Notes: a model not told the origin generated them from the sequence alone. A DNA stretch of 64,000 nucleotides from Shewanella saliphila (GCF_014648295.1 NZ_BMQV01000007.1:1-64000); one strand, 5' to 3'. Numbered from the stretch's first letter, positions 55,529-64,000 are shown. Made by a program: numbers and translations.

Positions 55529-55849
55529 CTAATGTTCTTGAGTAGGGTCGATCTCAATAAATAACTGCTGGTCCTGATATTGATAAGGGCGATAATGATG
55601 TTGACCGCAATTGAAGTACAAAAAAGCCCTTTTGACTGCAATACAGGTAAGAGGTAAAGATTGCAAAATGGATAATTGCTGCTGTTGTCGCAGTAATTCT
55701 TGCCATTCATGTTGTTGCTGTAATTCATCACGCACAGCAAACGCATCAAACGGTTGTGATGATTTTCGTACAATAACGGTGCCAGCTTCAGCTATAAAAC
55801 TCATCAAAAGTGCCATAATCAAAATGATCAATCCCAAACGATGTGTCAT
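55529..55849 (-). CDS. small exported protein of unknown function
   Basis: 106 residues with a signal peptide (1-21, cleavage after AEA). The mature part is glutamine-rich (about 45-60) and has two cysteines (about 68 and 81). Not recognised. The ATG at 55849 has GGAGG five bases before it. The frame extends 27 codons upstream, but this would bury the signal peptide. It lies upstream of the TPR lipoprotein gene on the same strand, 108 bases apart, and may be a partner. Confidence 0.65.
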   Translation of the reverse strand: MTHRLGLIILIMALLMSFIAEAGTVIVRKSSQPFDAFAVRDELQQQHEWQELLRQQQQLSILQSLPLTCIAVKRAFLYFNCGQHHYRPYQYQDQQLFIEIDPTQEH

Positions 55850-56031
55850 GTCCCCTCCAAGCGCCAAATAAAACTTTATCACATTATACCAATCAGCACT
55901 GTAATGCGCGTTTGCCAAAATACTCTTCAAGCTACACAGACTTTGCTTGAGATGACAACTGCGGATCTATACCCACAGCACTTAGCGCAAAAAAAAGAGT
56001 TAACTTAAACAGAGTACAGTTTCAAAACAGC

Positions 56032-56063
56032 AAAAAAAAACAGAACCCAAAGGTTCTGTTTTT
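56032..56063 (-). terminator. terminator of glnK-amtB
   Basis: Stem AAAAACAGAACC/GGTTCTGTTTTT (56036-56047 and 56052-56063) with a four-base loop. On the minus strand a further T run follows. Confidence 0.9.
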
Positions 56064-56084
56064 AAGCGTATCGCAAGGATAAGA

Positions 56085-57335
56085 TTATCCAGCAGATTTA
56101 ACACTCACAAACTCAGGATAAGCATCAACACCACAATCAGACACATCCATACCGTTGTATTCTTCTTCTTCTGTTACACGAATACCCATGGTCATTTTCA
56201 ATACAAACCATACAAGTAATGATGCAGCAAATACCCAGATGAAGATAACCGCAGCACCATATAACTGGCTACCAAAGCTAGCGTCAGCATTTGATAAAGG
56301 CACTAACATTAACCCTAGGAAACCCGCAACACCATGCACTGAAATCGCGCCCACAGGGTCATCAATTTTAACACGGTCAAAGGCAATAATTGAGAAGATA
56401 ACCACGCCACCAGCAATTAAGCCAATCACAGCAGCCATTAAGAATGAAGGTGATAATGGGTCAGCAGTAATAGCAACAAGACCTGCTAATGCACCGTTTA
56501 AAATCATAGTTAAGTCAGCTTTACCCCATACAACCTTACATACGATGAGTGCAGAGATAGCACCAAAGGCCGCTGCAGAGTTAGTGTTTACAAAGATTTT
56601 AGCCACTGCTGTTGCATTTTCAGCATCTGACACTAATAACTGAGAACCACCGTTAAAGCCGAACCAGCCCATCCATAAAATGAACATACCTAATGTTGCC
56701 ATTGGTAAGTTTGAACCTGGAATTGGTTGTACTTGACCGTTTGCGCCATATTTACCTTTACGAGCACCCAACAATAATACACCAGAGATTGCTGCCGCTG
56801 CACCAGCCATGTGCACAATACCGCTACCAGCAAAGTCAAAGAAACCAGCTTCTGATAAGAATCCGCCGCCCCAAGTCCAGTAACCTTCAACTGGGTAAAT
56901 TACCGCAGTCATCACAACAGAAAACGCTAAGAAAGCCCAAAGCTTCATACGCTCAGCGACCGCACCAGAAACAATTGACATCGCCGTTGCAACAAACACA
57001 ACCTGGAAGAAGAAGTCAGATTCTAATGCATGGTCAGCACCATCAGCTTGTGAGCCAATTAACGAACCAAACGAAGGAATGAAGCCACCTTCAGCATTGT
57101 CTACATACATAATGTTGTAGCCAACTAATAAAAACATCGCACAAGCAATTGAATATAAACACACGTTTTTAGTTAAAATTTCTGTCGTGTTTTTTGAACG
57201 CACAAGTCCTGCTTCTAACATTGCAAAACCTGCTGCCATCCACATCACCAATGCGCCTGAAATTAGAAAATAAAATGTATCTAATGCAAAGCGTAATTCA
57301 GTTACTGTAAGCCCTAATTTTGTTAACTCTTCCAT
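56085..57335 (-). CDS. amtB: ammonium transporter
   Basis: Trimeric channel that conducts ammonium across the inner membrane. 416 residues with eleven membrane helices. FAMLEAGLVRSKN (about 36-48) and GGSQLLVSDAEN are Amt-family markers, and the conserved pore histidines fall in SGIVHMAGA (about 168) and ISVHGVAG (about 320). The ATG at 57335 has GGGGG upstream. The frame starts earlier but that part overlaps glnK. It is coupled to glnK, ten bases upstream. Confidence 0.96.
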   Translation of the reverse strand: MEELTKLGLTVTELRFALDTFYFLISGALVMWMAAGFAMLEAGLVRSKNTTEILTKNVCLYSIACAMFLLVGYNIMYVDNAEGGFIPSFGSLIGSQADGADHALESDFFFQVVFVATAMSIVSGAVAERMKLWAFLAFSVVMTAVIYPVEGYWTWGGGFLSEAGFFDFAGSGIVHMAGAAAAISGVLLLGARKGKYGANGQVQPIPGSNLPMATLGMFILWMGWFGFNGGSQLLVSDAENATAVAKIFVNTNSAAAFGAISALIVCKVVWGKADLTMILNGALAGLVAITADPLSPSFLMAAVIGLIAGGVVIFSIIAFDRVKIDDPVGAISVHGVAGFLGLMLVPLSNADASFGSQLYGAAVIFIWVFAASLLVWFVLKMTMGIRVTEEEEYNGMDVSDCGVDAYPEFVSVKSAG

Positions 57336-57345
57336 AATCGCCCCC

Positions 57346-57684
57346 TTATAATGCTTCGTTATCAAGCTCACCCGTACGGATGCGGACTGCTTGTTCTAAA
57401 TCTGTCACAAAGATTTTGCCATCACCAATTTTGCCGGTGTGTGCGGCTTTGGTAATCGCTTCAAGAAGCATTTCCAAGTTTTCTGCTTTGGTGGCAATTT
57501 CAAGTTTTACTTTAGGTAAAAAGTCGACCTGGTACTCTGCTCCGCGATAAAGCTCTGTGTGTCCTTTTTGACGACCAAAGCCTTTAACTTCAGTAACAGT
57601 CATACCTTCAATGCCCATGCCTGCTATGGCTTCACGGACATCATCCAATTTAAATGGCTTGATGATAGCGCTGACGAGTTTCAT
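57346..57684 (-). CDS. glnK: nitrogen regulatory protein P-II (GlnK)
   Basis: 112-residue trimeric signal protein that blocks AmtB when nitrogen is plentiful and relays 2-oxoglutarate and ATP levels. Uridylylation site Tyr51 stands in ELYRGAEY. The B-loop GKIGDGKIFV and the C-terminal IRTGELDNEAL are those of GlnB/GlnK. Linkage to amtB and NtrC-type sites favour GlnK over GlnB. The ATG at 57684 is preceded by GGAGG. An in-frame TTG four codons earlier is not needed. Confidence 0.96.
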   Translation of the reverse strand: MKLVSAIIKPFKLDDVREAIAGMGIEGMTVTEVKGFGRQKGHTELYRGAEYQVDFLPKVKLEIATKAENLEMLLEAITKAAHTGKIGDGKIFVTDLEQAVRIRTGELDNEAL

Positions 57685-57741
57685 CCCGACCTCCAAAAGT
57701 GTGAAAAAATGTAGTTGTTATTGATTTGTTGAACTAACTAA

Positions 57742-57757
57742 TTCAATCATCAGGCCA
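57742..57757 (-). promoter_or_regulatory. candidate sigma-54 promoter of glnK-amtB
   Basis: On the minus strand TGGCCTGATGATTGAA has the GG of the -24 element and a TTGA in place of TTGC at -12, at the right spacing. It is 58 bases before the glnK start and follows two NtrC-type sites. Confidence 0.6.
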
Positions 57758-57820
57758 GTTTTTTAACTTGTTGTTTAATTTAACTTTTAAATAATTACTG
57801 CATTGTCCCCTGCTTATAAA

Positions 57821-57837
57821 AGCACCAATAAAGTGCA
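57821..57837 (-). promoter_or_regulatory. NtrC binding site, proximal
   Basis: TGCACTTTATTGGTGCT matches the NtrC consensus TGCACY-N5-GGTGCR except the final base. It lies about 65-80 bases upstream of the candidate sigma-54 promoter, a normal enhancer distance. Confidence 0.8.
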
Positions 57838-57852
57838 GCCAAAAAATCGCGA

Positions 57853-57869
57853 CGCCCCTTTTTGGTGCG
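57853..57869 (-). promoter_or_regulatory. NtrC binding site, distal (degenerate)
   Basis: CGCACCAAAAAGGGGCG keeps most of the NtrC dyad GCACC-N5-GGTGC. Two sites about 32 bases apart (three helical turns) fit cooperative NtrC binding. Confidence 0.6.
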
Positions 57870-57942
57870 CAGGTTCAACGAAGGGAAACAGCCGTTATAG
57901 ACATTTTAACAAGGAGTAACAGAAGAAGGCTTGCGCAAAAAT

Positions 57943-57976
57943 AGAATAAAAAACCGCCCTTACAAAAGGACGGTTT
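57943..57976 (-). terminator. terminator of nrfA
   Basis: Minus-strand stem AAACCGTCC/GGGCGGTTT with one G-U pair is followed by a T run. It separates nrfA from the glnK promoter region. Confidence 0.8.
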
Positions 57977-58029
57977 CTTGAGAGAACAGCTTATGATTCA
58001 CGCATAGGCTGTTTAATGTAGCAAGTTAC

Positions 58030-59424
58030 TTAGTAAGTCGCTTCACGCTTTTTAGCTTCTTCTTTCCACTGAGGAACCAGTGTTTTCTTGAATTCAGCTT
58101 TTTCAGCATTCATTTTTTTCATGTCCATGCCTAATGCCGCTTGCGCTTTAGCTTTAGTTGATGTGTCTGGGTAAGCGATTGGTTGCTTAACACCTTTAAC
58201 AGCTAATAACTGAGCTAATTTAATACGAGCATCAGCAGCTTTGTCCACTGCAGTACCTAAAATACGTAGAACTTCAGCTGGAGCATGAGTTGATGCGCCA
58301 TGTGAAGCAGTCGCATAATCCCAACGCCATTGTGAATGACGAATATCCATAAGGATAGGCTTCATTTCAGTTTCAGTTGCACCCGCATCCCAAGCAGCTT
58401 TTGCTTCAAAGTGAGCTTTAACTAATTGCGCTTCAGCACGTGCTTTTAAGTCTGCTGCTTTGTGCTTGCTTTCTTCAACTTGCTTAACCATAAACTCTTT
58501 GCTTTGAGTGTGACAAGTTGCACAGGTTTCTTCAAAGCGATCAAATGGGTTACCCACTTTATGGTCAGTGTATTTACGGCCTTTGTCATTTTTCACTTTA
58601 GGCATATGACAATCAACACAACTTACATTGTTTTGACCGTGAGTACCCATTTTCCAAGTTTCATAACCAGGATGTTGTGCTTTTAACATAGGTGTTTTAG
58701 ACACTGCGTGAGTCCAATCAGAGAACTCCATGCTGTCATAGTACACTTCCATTTGTTCAACGGTAGTACCCATATCCCAAGGGAATTTAACAAAACCTTT
58801 ACGGTCAGCAGTTTTCTCGAAGTAGTATTCAACGTGACATTGTGCACAAACCATTGACTGCTTATCTTTACGAGAAGCTTCATCAAATGGGGTATTTAAT
58901 GCATCCATTGCGCGGTCAACATAAGGGCGTGACATACGTAACTTCGATGAACCTTTTACGTGACAATCGCTACAGCCTAGAACATTAGCGATTTCTGGAC
59001 CGCCTTTAGCCCATTTGCCTGTAAAGTAGCCGTCTTCACCTTGCTCTTCAATAACACGAGGTACGTCAGGGCTTTTACAGCTCCAACATGCCATTGGCAT
59101 TGGGCCATCTTCAGCATTCTTTGGTGCGCCTGTACGTAATGTATTGGTTACGTCTGTAACAGCATACATGTGGCCACGAGGTGCGTTATAGTCTTTTGCG
59201 AAACCGTAACCCGCCCACAACACAACTAGACTTGGTACTTGTTCCAACATATCAACAATTTCTTCGCTTTCTGCAGTTGCATGCCAGCTGTTGTATTGAT
59301 TTGAAAATTTATCTTTATAAACCTCATTACGAGGCTCAGTTTTATCACTCGCCATTGCGCCTGCAGCCATAAAGCTTGCAGCAATAACAGCACTGAGTGC
59401 AATTGATTTTGCGTTCATCTTCAT
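58030..59424 (-). CDS. nrfA: ammonia-forming cytochrome c nitrite reductase
   Basis: Periplasmic pentaheme enzyme that reduces nitrite to ammonium with six electrons in anaerobic respiration. Five heme motifs appear in order: CWSCK (active site, lysine-ligated), CSDCH, CAQCH, CVDCH and CATCH. The signal peptide ends at AMASD. At 464 residues it fits NrfA. Starts at GTG 59427, ATG 59424 and ATG 59418 are possible, and the middle one gives good spacing from GGAG. No nrfBCD or nrfEFG genes follow, as in Shewanella, where CymA supplies electrons. A NarP-type site lies upstream. Confidence 0.97.
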   Translation of the reverse strand: MKMNAKSIALSAVIAASFMAAGAMASDKTEPRNEVYKDKFSNQYNSWHATAESEEIVDMLEQVPSLVVLWAGYGFAKDYNAPRGHMYAVTDVTNTLRTGAPKNAEDGPMPMACWSCKSPDVPRVIEEQGEDGYFTGKWAKGGPEIANVLGCSDCHVKGSSKLRMSRPYVDRAMDALNTPFDEASRKDKQSMVCAQCHVEYYFEKTADRKGFVKFPWDMGTTVEQMEVYYDSMEFSDWTHAVSKTPMLKAQHPGYETWKMGTHGQNNVSCVDCHMPKVKNDKGRKYTDHKVGNPFDRFEETCATCHTQSKEFMVKQVEESKHKAADLKARAEAQLVKAHFEAKAAWDAGATETEMKPILMDIRHSQWRWDYATASHGASTHAPAEVLRILGTAVDKAADARIKLAQLLAVKGVKQPIAYPDTSTKAKAQAALGMDMKKMNAEKAEFKKTLVPQWKEEAKKREATY

Positions 59425-59513
59425 CACCCTTTATCTCCGTGTTACATTATATTTAATTTATTAACCACGACATCTCCAATATCAAAAGTAGCCATTAACC
59501 TGATACTTAGACA

Positions 59514-59529
59514 TACCTCCAATGAGGTA
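59514..59529. promoter_or_regulatory. NarP/NarL-type 7-2-7 site
   Basis: TACCTCC-AA-TGAGGTA is an inverted pair of heptamers two bases apart, the form bound by NarP. It lies about 90 bases before nrfA and 177 before narQ. Another single heptamer-like TACCTAA lies near 59602. Confidence 0.8.
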
Positions 59530-59542
59530 TAGCGAGAAAAGT

Positions 59543-59580
59543 TTGCGCCAGATCAACATGTAAACAGGATGTATCTCACA
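59543..59580. promoter_or_regulatory. candidate FNR/CRP-type sites
   Basis: TTGCGCCAGATCAA (59543-59556) has one good FNR half (ATCAA) and one poor half. TCACA at 59576-59580 is a CRP half-site with a poor partner. Anaerobic CRP or FNR control of nrfA is plausible but unproven from sequence. Confidence 0.3.
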
Positions 59581-59705
59581 GTTCCGTTAACTCGTTAATG
59601 TAATGCAGATATACCTAATGTAGAACACACTATTGGATAAGAAGTGAAACCATACTTTTGCCTTATCCTAATTCTTTTATTAAATCTCATTCAAAGTAGG
59701 GTTTT

Positions 59706-61421
59706 ATGTTTACTCGAGGCAGTCTTACCTCAACGATTTTAGCCTTAATGTTGTTTCTCATTTTGCTATCATCAAGCTTAGCCGTTTTTTCTATCGTCAA
59801 TTTAACTTTTAGCCTAGATGATGCCAAAGGCATTAATGCTTCAGGCTCAATGCGTATGCAAAGTTATCGCTTACTGCTATTTACCAATGCTGGCAGTATT
59901 AATGCTCAAGAAAAAATCGCTGAATTTGAAAATACCCTAAATTCTGAACCACTTAAGCGCGCACTGGCCTGGTACAGCCCTCAAGAGTTAACTGACCAAT
60001 ATCTGCTGGTAATTGATAAATGGCAAGTGATGAGAGCCTATGTCGAAGCGGGCGATGCTCGCCTGTATTCTGCATCATTAAAAGACTTTGTTGATACCAT
60101 CGACACCCTAGTATTAAAAATGGAGCTCTTTGCAGCATTTAAGCTTAAGTTATTAGTTATAGGACAAATTATAGGTTTAGCCATTTTATTAGCAGTTGCC
60201 ATTATGGCCGTTGTGTTTACCCGAAAGCGCGTTGTAAGACCGCTGCAATCATTAATGGACAGCGCAGCCACCATTTCAAAAGGTAACTTTAAAGTTAAGA
60301 TGCCTAAAACAGATTATATTGAGCTCACCGCGCTGGGCAACGCATTACAAAAAACCGCCGCTGAATTGGCTGATTTATATGAAGATTTAGAAGGTCAAGT
60401 AAACGATAAAACCCTTGCGTTAACGCGCGCCAACAATGAGCTTAAGTTTTTATACGATAATTTGGTGATGCTGCATGCAGACAAATTGGATTACAAAGCA
60501 TTACAGTCTGCGATTAACCAGTTGAAATACTATGAAGATTTAGACTTTCTTAGGCTGGTTATCAAGCATGAAGATGATTCAGCTGATGTCATCAAAGCTG
60601 AAGGAGGCTGGCCTGATGAAAACAATATCATCTCTGTTCAGTTCCCACTCAACCTTGAGCAGACTCAGTTAGGGTATTTGGATGTTATTTCCGATAAACA
60701 ATTGAATCGACAATTATTTGAAAATTTTGCCATGATGCTGACCCGTTCAATTACAATTCATAATGCCACAGAGCAACGTCAACAATTGGCATTAATGGAA
60801 GAACGCGCAGTCATCGCCCGGGAATTACATGATTCGATAGGCCAATTATTATCATTTTTAAAAATTCAGGTCAGTTTACTCAAAAAAAGTTTACACGAAA
60901 GTTGTCGTAGCCCTGAGGTCGAAGGACAATTAGTTGAGATTAATGAAGGGGTAAGTACTGCCTATGTGCAATTACGCGAATTATTATCTACGTTCAGATT
61001 AACTATTAAAGAACCCAATTTAAATCAAGCGATTGAAGTCATGCTTGATCAGCTTCGTCAGCAAAGTAATGTTGATATTAAACTCAATTACAAGTTGTCA
61101 GCACACTTGTTAGAAGCGAAACAACATATTCACATTTTACAATTGATCCGCGAAGCAACGCTTAACGCAATCAAACACGCTAAGCCTGCCCATATAGTGG
61201 TAGATTGTCAGTTAACAAATAGTGCTATGATAACCATAGCAATATGTGATGACGGTATTGGTGTGTCACACTTACAAGAACGCGATCAACATTTTGGCAT
61301 CGGCATCATGCATGAACGAGCCAATAAATTACATGGCGTTGTAACATTTGACAGTAACCCGCATGGCGGCACCACCGTTACACTTAGTTTTCCACCTCAA
61401 CAGGAGCCTTTAAATGGGTAA
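59706..61421 (+). CDS. narQ: nitrate/nitrite sensor histidine kinase NarQ
   Basis: 571-residue inner-membrane kinase. TM1 is at about 11-33. The periplasmic part opens with the P-box GINASGSMRMQSYRL (42-56), whose arginine binds nitrate. TM2 (about 148-170) and a HAMP domain (about 172-225) follow, then a signalling helix region and the HisKA_3 core with the phosphorylated His375 in ARELHDSIGQ. The HATPase domain ends with GIGIMHERA. The single P-box type and NarP partner support NarQ rather than NarX. Its last eight bases overlap narP. Confidence 0.95.
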   Translation: MFTRGSLTSTILALMLFLILLSSSLAVFSIVNLTFSLDDAKGINASGSMRMQSYRLLLFTNAGSINAQEKIAEFENTLNSEPLKRALAWYSPQELTDQYLLVIDKWQVMRAYVEAGDARLYSASLKDFVDTIDTLVLKMELFAAFKLKLLVIGQIIGLAILLAVAIMAVVFTRKRVVRPLQSLMDSAATISKGNFKVKMPKTDYIELTALGNALQKTAAELADLYEDLEGQVNDKTLALTRANNELKFLYDNLVMLHADKLDYKALQSAINQLKYYEDLDFLRLVIKHEDDSADVIKAEGGWPDENNIISVQFPLNLEQTQLGYLDVISDKQLNRQLFENFAMMLTRSITIHNATEQRQQLALMEERAVIARELHDSIGQLLSFLKIQVSLLKKSLHESCRSPEVEGQLVEINEGVSTAYVQLRELLSTFRLTIKEPNLNQAIEVMLDQLRQQSNVDIKLNYKLSAHLLEAKQHIHILQLIREATLNAIKHAKPAHIVVDCQLTNSAMITIAICDDGIGVSHLQERDQHFGIGIMHERANKLHGVVTFDSNPHGGTTVTLSFPPQQEPLNG

Positions 61422-62043
61422 GCCGTACTCCGTACTTGTTGTAGATGATCACCCCTTGTTACGTCGAGGTATTTGCCAGCTGATCACCTCTGACAGTGAT
61501 TTTTTACTTTTTGGTGAAACTGGAACAGGACTAGAAGCTCTCACAGCCGTGGCTGATAACGAGCCAGACATCATCCTGCTCGATTTAAACATGAAAGGCA
61601 TGTCAGGCTTAGATACGCTTAATGCGATGCGCCAAGAAGGGGTCACCGCGAGAATTGTTATTTTAACCGTATCCGATGCCAAGCAAGATGTCGTTAGGTT
61701 ATTGCGTGCAGGCGCTGACGGTTATTTACTCAAAGACACTGAGCCAGATTTGTTACTCGAACAACTTAAAAAAGCCATGTTAGGTCACCGTGTCATCAGC
61801 AACGAAGTTGAGGCGTATCTTTACGAGTTAAAAAATGCCACCGATGACAATACCTGGATTGAAAACCTTACTCCGCGCGAACTGCAAATTTTACAGGAGT
61901 TGGCTGAAGGTAAAAGTAATCGAATGATTTCAGATGACTTACATATCAGTGAAGGCACAGTCAAAGTACACGTTAAAAACTTACTGCGTAAAGCCAATGC
62001 GAAGTCGCGTACCGAAATGGCCGTTCGTTATTTAAACCAATAA
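61414..62043 (+). CDS. narP: nitrate/nitrite response regulator NarP
   Basis: 209-residue regulator. The receiver domain (1 to about 120) has acidic residues D11-D12, phosphoacceptor D57 in LLDLNMKG and the late lysine in LLKDTEPD. The LuxR-type helix-turn-helix (about 145-205) contains LTPRELQILQELAEGKSNRMIS. It overlaps narQ by eight bases, so the two are co-translated. Absence of narX/narL-type second copies in the window and the 7-2-7 site before nrfA fit NarP. Confidence 0.95.
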   Translation: MGKPYSVLVVDDHPLLRRGICQLITSDSDFLLFGETGTGLEALTAVADNEPDIILLDLNMKGMSGLDTLNAMRQEGVTARIVILTVSDAKQDVVRLLRAGADGYLLKDTEPDLLLEQLKKAMLGHRVISNEVEAYLYELKNATDDNTWIENLTPRELQILQELAEGKSNRMISDDLHISEGTVKVHVKNLLRKANAKSRTEMAVRYLNQ

Positions 62044-62073
62044 CGCTTACAAGATGCATTTAACGTGAGTTGA

Positions 62074-62108
62074 TGCCCCACACCAATGAGTGTGGGGTAT
62101 TATTATTT
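62074..62108 (+). terminator. terminator of narQ-narP
   Basis: Stem CCCCACAC/GTGTGGGG (62076-62083 and 62090-62097) with a six-base loop is followed by TATTATTATTTC. Confidence 0.85.
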
Positions 62109-62474
62109 CTGATTAATAAAGGCAAGCCAGCTTTGTAATACCGCTTCAAAATCTTCTAAACCGCAGTATGACTCTGACTCCGCGTCATACAAGCTCATTG
62201 CATCATCTAATTCATGCTCTTCTTCAAAATCGATAACGTTGGCGAAAACTCGCACCTGCTCAGTGTCGATATCAATGGTTAAGTCTGCACCAATATGACG
62301 CCAGTGATTTTTACTACCGCTTTTGATTAAGATGATTTGTGTAAGGATATGGTTAGCACGGCTGTTATCATCGCCAAGCTCTTCAGCAAACCAGCGGCCG
62401 AGTACTTCATGATCCATACTAAACTCTGCAAATACCGTCCCTTCTAGACGATTACGACGAAATTGGTATTCCAT
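62103..62474 (-). CDS. yacL: UPF0231 family protein YacL
   Basis: 123-residue acidic soluble protein of unknown function. It follows E. coli YacL closely in layout: M-x-Y-x-F start, SMDHEVLGRWFAEE (about 19-32), then a YDAESESYCGLEDF stretch near the C-terminus (about 95-108). It is monocistronic and convergent with narP. Confidence 0.88.
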   Translation of the reverse strand: MEYQFRRNRLEGTVFAEFSMDHEVLGRWFAEELGDDNSRANHILTQIILIKSGSKNHWRHIGADLTIDIDTEQVRVFANVIDFEEEHELDDAMSLYDAESESYCGLEDFEAVLQSWLAFINQK

Positions 62475-62648
62475 AATATTGCTCTTTTATTAGCGTTAGC
62501 TCTATTTTAACCCATGAAACTCAAACCTGCAGCTAAGGATTAAATAATAGAAAACGATACGCTTTATTGGCCATAAACGTTATAAACTTAGTTCAGCACT
62601 CAACAGTAGCGTAATTGCTGACACAGCGATCACTTGGAATAATAAATA

Positions 62649-63614
62649 ATGAACAATAGTTTTATTTATAGCTTACTACTCACAGGGCCAAATGTTGGCC
62701 AGTCGCTCAGCGAAGAGCAAGTTGCGCAGTGGCAACCACAAGATGGTTTACTGTGGCTTCACCTTCGCTATCGTGAACCTAAAGCCCGTAAATGGATCCT
62801 GAATTCTGGGTTAGCGCGTGTTGAAACAGACACCCTTTTAGCCACAGATACGCGTCCACGCGTCGTCAACTCAACTAAAGGGATGCTATTAGCCTTGCGT
62901 GGCGTCAATCTCAACCCTAACTCAGACCCTGAAGACATGGTTGCGGTGCGCATATACGCAGAAGAAGATAAAATCATTTCAACCTGCGGGCGCCAATTAC
63001 AGTCGGTCATCGATCTCGCAGACGCCATTAGCCAAGGTAAAGGTCCTATTGATTCCGCGGCATTTATCATGGCCATTTGTGAACGCTTAACCCAACGTAA
63101 AGTTGAATTTATTGACAAACTAGAAGAACAGCTCGATGAGTTAGAAGAGCGCGTAGTCACCCAAGTGAACAAAAGCTTACGCACTGAAATTGCCGAGCTA
63201 CGTAGACAAACCGTGGTATTGCGTCGTTACCTCGCGCCGCAACGCGAAGCTTTTTCGCGGATGTTGCATGAAACCAGTGAGCTATTTGATGATAACGATA
63301 AACTGCGTTTACGCGAAATTCATGAAACCTTAATTCGCGTTATTGAAGATTTAGATGCCATTCGCGACCGAGCCAGTGTGACCCAAGAAGAGCTGCAATC
63401 TCAACAGTCTGAACAGGTGAACCAAAGGCTGTATTTTTTATCATTAATCTCAGCGGTATTTTTACCGCTTGGTTTTTTAACAGGGTTACTTGGCGTCAAT
63501 ATTGGCGGTATTCCCGGTGCAGAAACCAACTGGGCATTTGCCGCATTCTGTGGTGGCCTTATTGCCCTTATCGCATTGCAGATGTATCTATTTTATCGCT
63601 TAAAGTGGTTGTAA
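62649..63614 (+). CDS. zntB: zinc transporter ZntB (CorA family)
   Basis: 321 residues. A large cytoplasmic N-terminal domain with long helices (to about 255) is followed by two membrane helices (about 262-283 and 293-314). The loop holds the pore motif GVNIGGIPG, the GVN variant typical of ZntB. CorA proper usually has GMN. ZntB moves Zn2+ with a proton gradient. The start ATG at 62649 has no strong Shine-Dalgarno sequence. A terminator follows. Confidence 0.88.
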   Translation: MNNSFIYSLLLTGPNVGQSLSEEQVAQWQPQDGLLWLHLRYREPKARKWILNSGLARVETDTLLATDTRPRVVNSTKGMLLALRGVNLNPNSDPEDMVAVRIYAEEDKIISTCGRQLQSVIDLADAISQGKGPIDSAAFIMAICERLTQRKVEFIDKLEEQLDELEERVVTQVNKSLRTEIAELRRQTVVLRRYLAPQREAFSRMLHETSELFDDNDKLRLREIHETLIRVIEDLDAIRDRASVTQEELQSQQSEQVNQRLYFLSLISAVFLPLGFLTGLLGVNIGGIPGAETNWAFAAFCGGLIALIALQMYLFYRLKWL

Positions 63615-63634
63615 TGAGTTGATATTGATAGACT

Positions 63635-63661
63635 ACCGTTAATAGCGCTTTGCTTAACGGT
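63635..63661 (+). repeat. hairpin downstream of zntB
   Basis: ACCGTTAA/TTAACGGT arms (63635-63642 and 63654-63661) lie just after zntB, before the main terminator. Confidence 0.5.
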
Positions 63662-63684
63662 ATCTACAGCCTCAAATGAGCAAT

Positions 63685-63711
63685 AAAAAAGGACGCGATG
63701 CGTCCTTTTTT
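63685..63711. terminator. bidirectional terminator between zntB and the FKBP gene
   Basis: A 12-bp stem AAAAAAGGACGC/GCGTCCTTTTTT with a three-base loop lies between convergent genes. Confidence 0.9.
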
Positions 63712-63756
63712 GCCATTAACTCTGCATCTCGGGCGTTTACACCGAAAGCTCGCTAA

Positions 63757-64000
63757 TTATTTTGTTTCTGCTTCAGCTGCCTCTGCGGCTTTTTCAACAG
63801 ACACAAGTTCTACTTCAAAAACCAATGTTGAATTAGCAGGAATAGTCCCAGTATCACGCTCGCCATATGCAAGTTCTGAAGGGATAACAAACTTGTACTT
63901 AGCACCTACAGGCATAAGCTGTACGCCTTCAGTCCAACCAGGAATAACGCGATTTAGTGGAAACTTAGCCGTTTCGCCACGAGCATATGAGCTGTCAAAC
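63757..64000 (-). CDS. FKBP-type peptidyl-prolyl cis-trans isomerase (C-terminal part)
   Basis: 81 codons plus one base of a gene cut by the right edge; stop TAA at 63757-63759. The translation contains [13 protein letters not shown], then [15 protein letters not shown] and [14 protein letters not shown]. These are the core strands of the FKBP fold and include the conserved tryptophan and tyrosine of the binding pocket. An Ala/Glu-rich tail ends it. It is of the FkpA/Mip or FklB type, a protein-folding catalyst. The N-terminal part, which would tell periplasmic from cytoplasmic, is outside the window. Confidence 0.88.
   Translation of the reverse strand, partial: FDSSYARGETAKFPLNRVIPGWTEGVQLMPVGAKYKFVIPSELAYGERDTGTIPANSTLVFEVELVSVEKAAEAAEAETK

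Noticed and set aside
55477..55773. 98-codon open frame overlapping the small exported protein gene
   Set aside because: It is in another frame of the same strand, without a signal peptide or ribosome site, whereas the 106-residue frame has both.
56155..56643. 162-codon open frame on the plus strand inside amtB
   Set aside because: It is the complement of conserved AmtB membrane helices and has no independent support.

Overview
The window reads as a chromosomal core segment of a marine gammaproteobacterium, most likely Shewanella. This is inferred from gene content and order, not from a database search. Supporting signs are moderate-to-low GC, a Shewanella-type pentaheme nitrite reductase beside narQ-narP, the clpB-pgeF-rluD/bamD cluster next to an rRNA promoter, the TatD-associated radical SAM gene, and ARG, MetJ, Fur, NtrC and sigma-32 sites of classic gammaproteobacterial form.

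Layout. 1-200: P1 and P2 promoters of an rRNA operon that runs off the left edge. 713-7803: pssA, a DUF4124 gene, clpB with a sigma-32 promoter, pgeF, rluD, bamD and tRNA-Phe(GAA). 7927-15519: recJ-dsbC-xerD, brnQ, trmN6 and srmB. 15961-26254: a two-gene RND efflux pump, a radical SAM gene, a sensor protein with a degenerate GGDEF domain, an unrecognised 483-residue membrane protein and a ToxR/ToxS-like overlapping gene pair. 26553-28770: a DUF481 outer-membrane protein and a MATE exporter. 28955-36316: central carbon genes tktA, epd, pgk and fbaA, with metK facing away behind MetJ boxes. 36367-36646: a small non-autonomous mobile element (MITE) with terminal inverted repeats. 36665-39636: GNAT genes, small unknown proteins, a META lipoprotein and argR. 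39749-45570: DyP peroxidase, a Fur-box-controlled ferric iron ABC transporter (fbpABC-like) and fpr. 45704-52671: a DUF5610 protein, a glutamate-synthase-like FMN protein, small unknown proteins, an Atm1-type ABC exporter and aroG. 53061-55849: a periplasmic binding protein, a heptanucleotide tandem repeat, and a TPR/transglutaminase-like lipoprotein with a small exported partner. 56085-57684: glnK-amtB under sigma-54/NtrC-type sites. 58030-62043: nrfA, divergent from narQ-narP, with a NarP-type 7-2-7 palindrome between them. 62103-64000: yacL, zntB and the C-terminal part of an FKBP isomerase cut by the right edge.

Functionally the window joins housekeeping (phospholipid, ribosome, outer membrane, DNA repair, glycolysis and pentose phosphate, SAM and aromatic synthesis) with respiration and nutrient control (nitrite ammonification, nitrate/nitrite sensing, ammonium and iron uptake). 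I see no prophage, CRISPR array, transposase or integron. The parts least explained by known families are the ToxR/ToxS-like pair with its 483-residue neighbour, the degenerate GGDEF sensor, the MITE, a structured inverted repeat between tktA and metK, the TPR/transglutaminase lipoprotein pair and several small proteins with clear ribosome binding sites.
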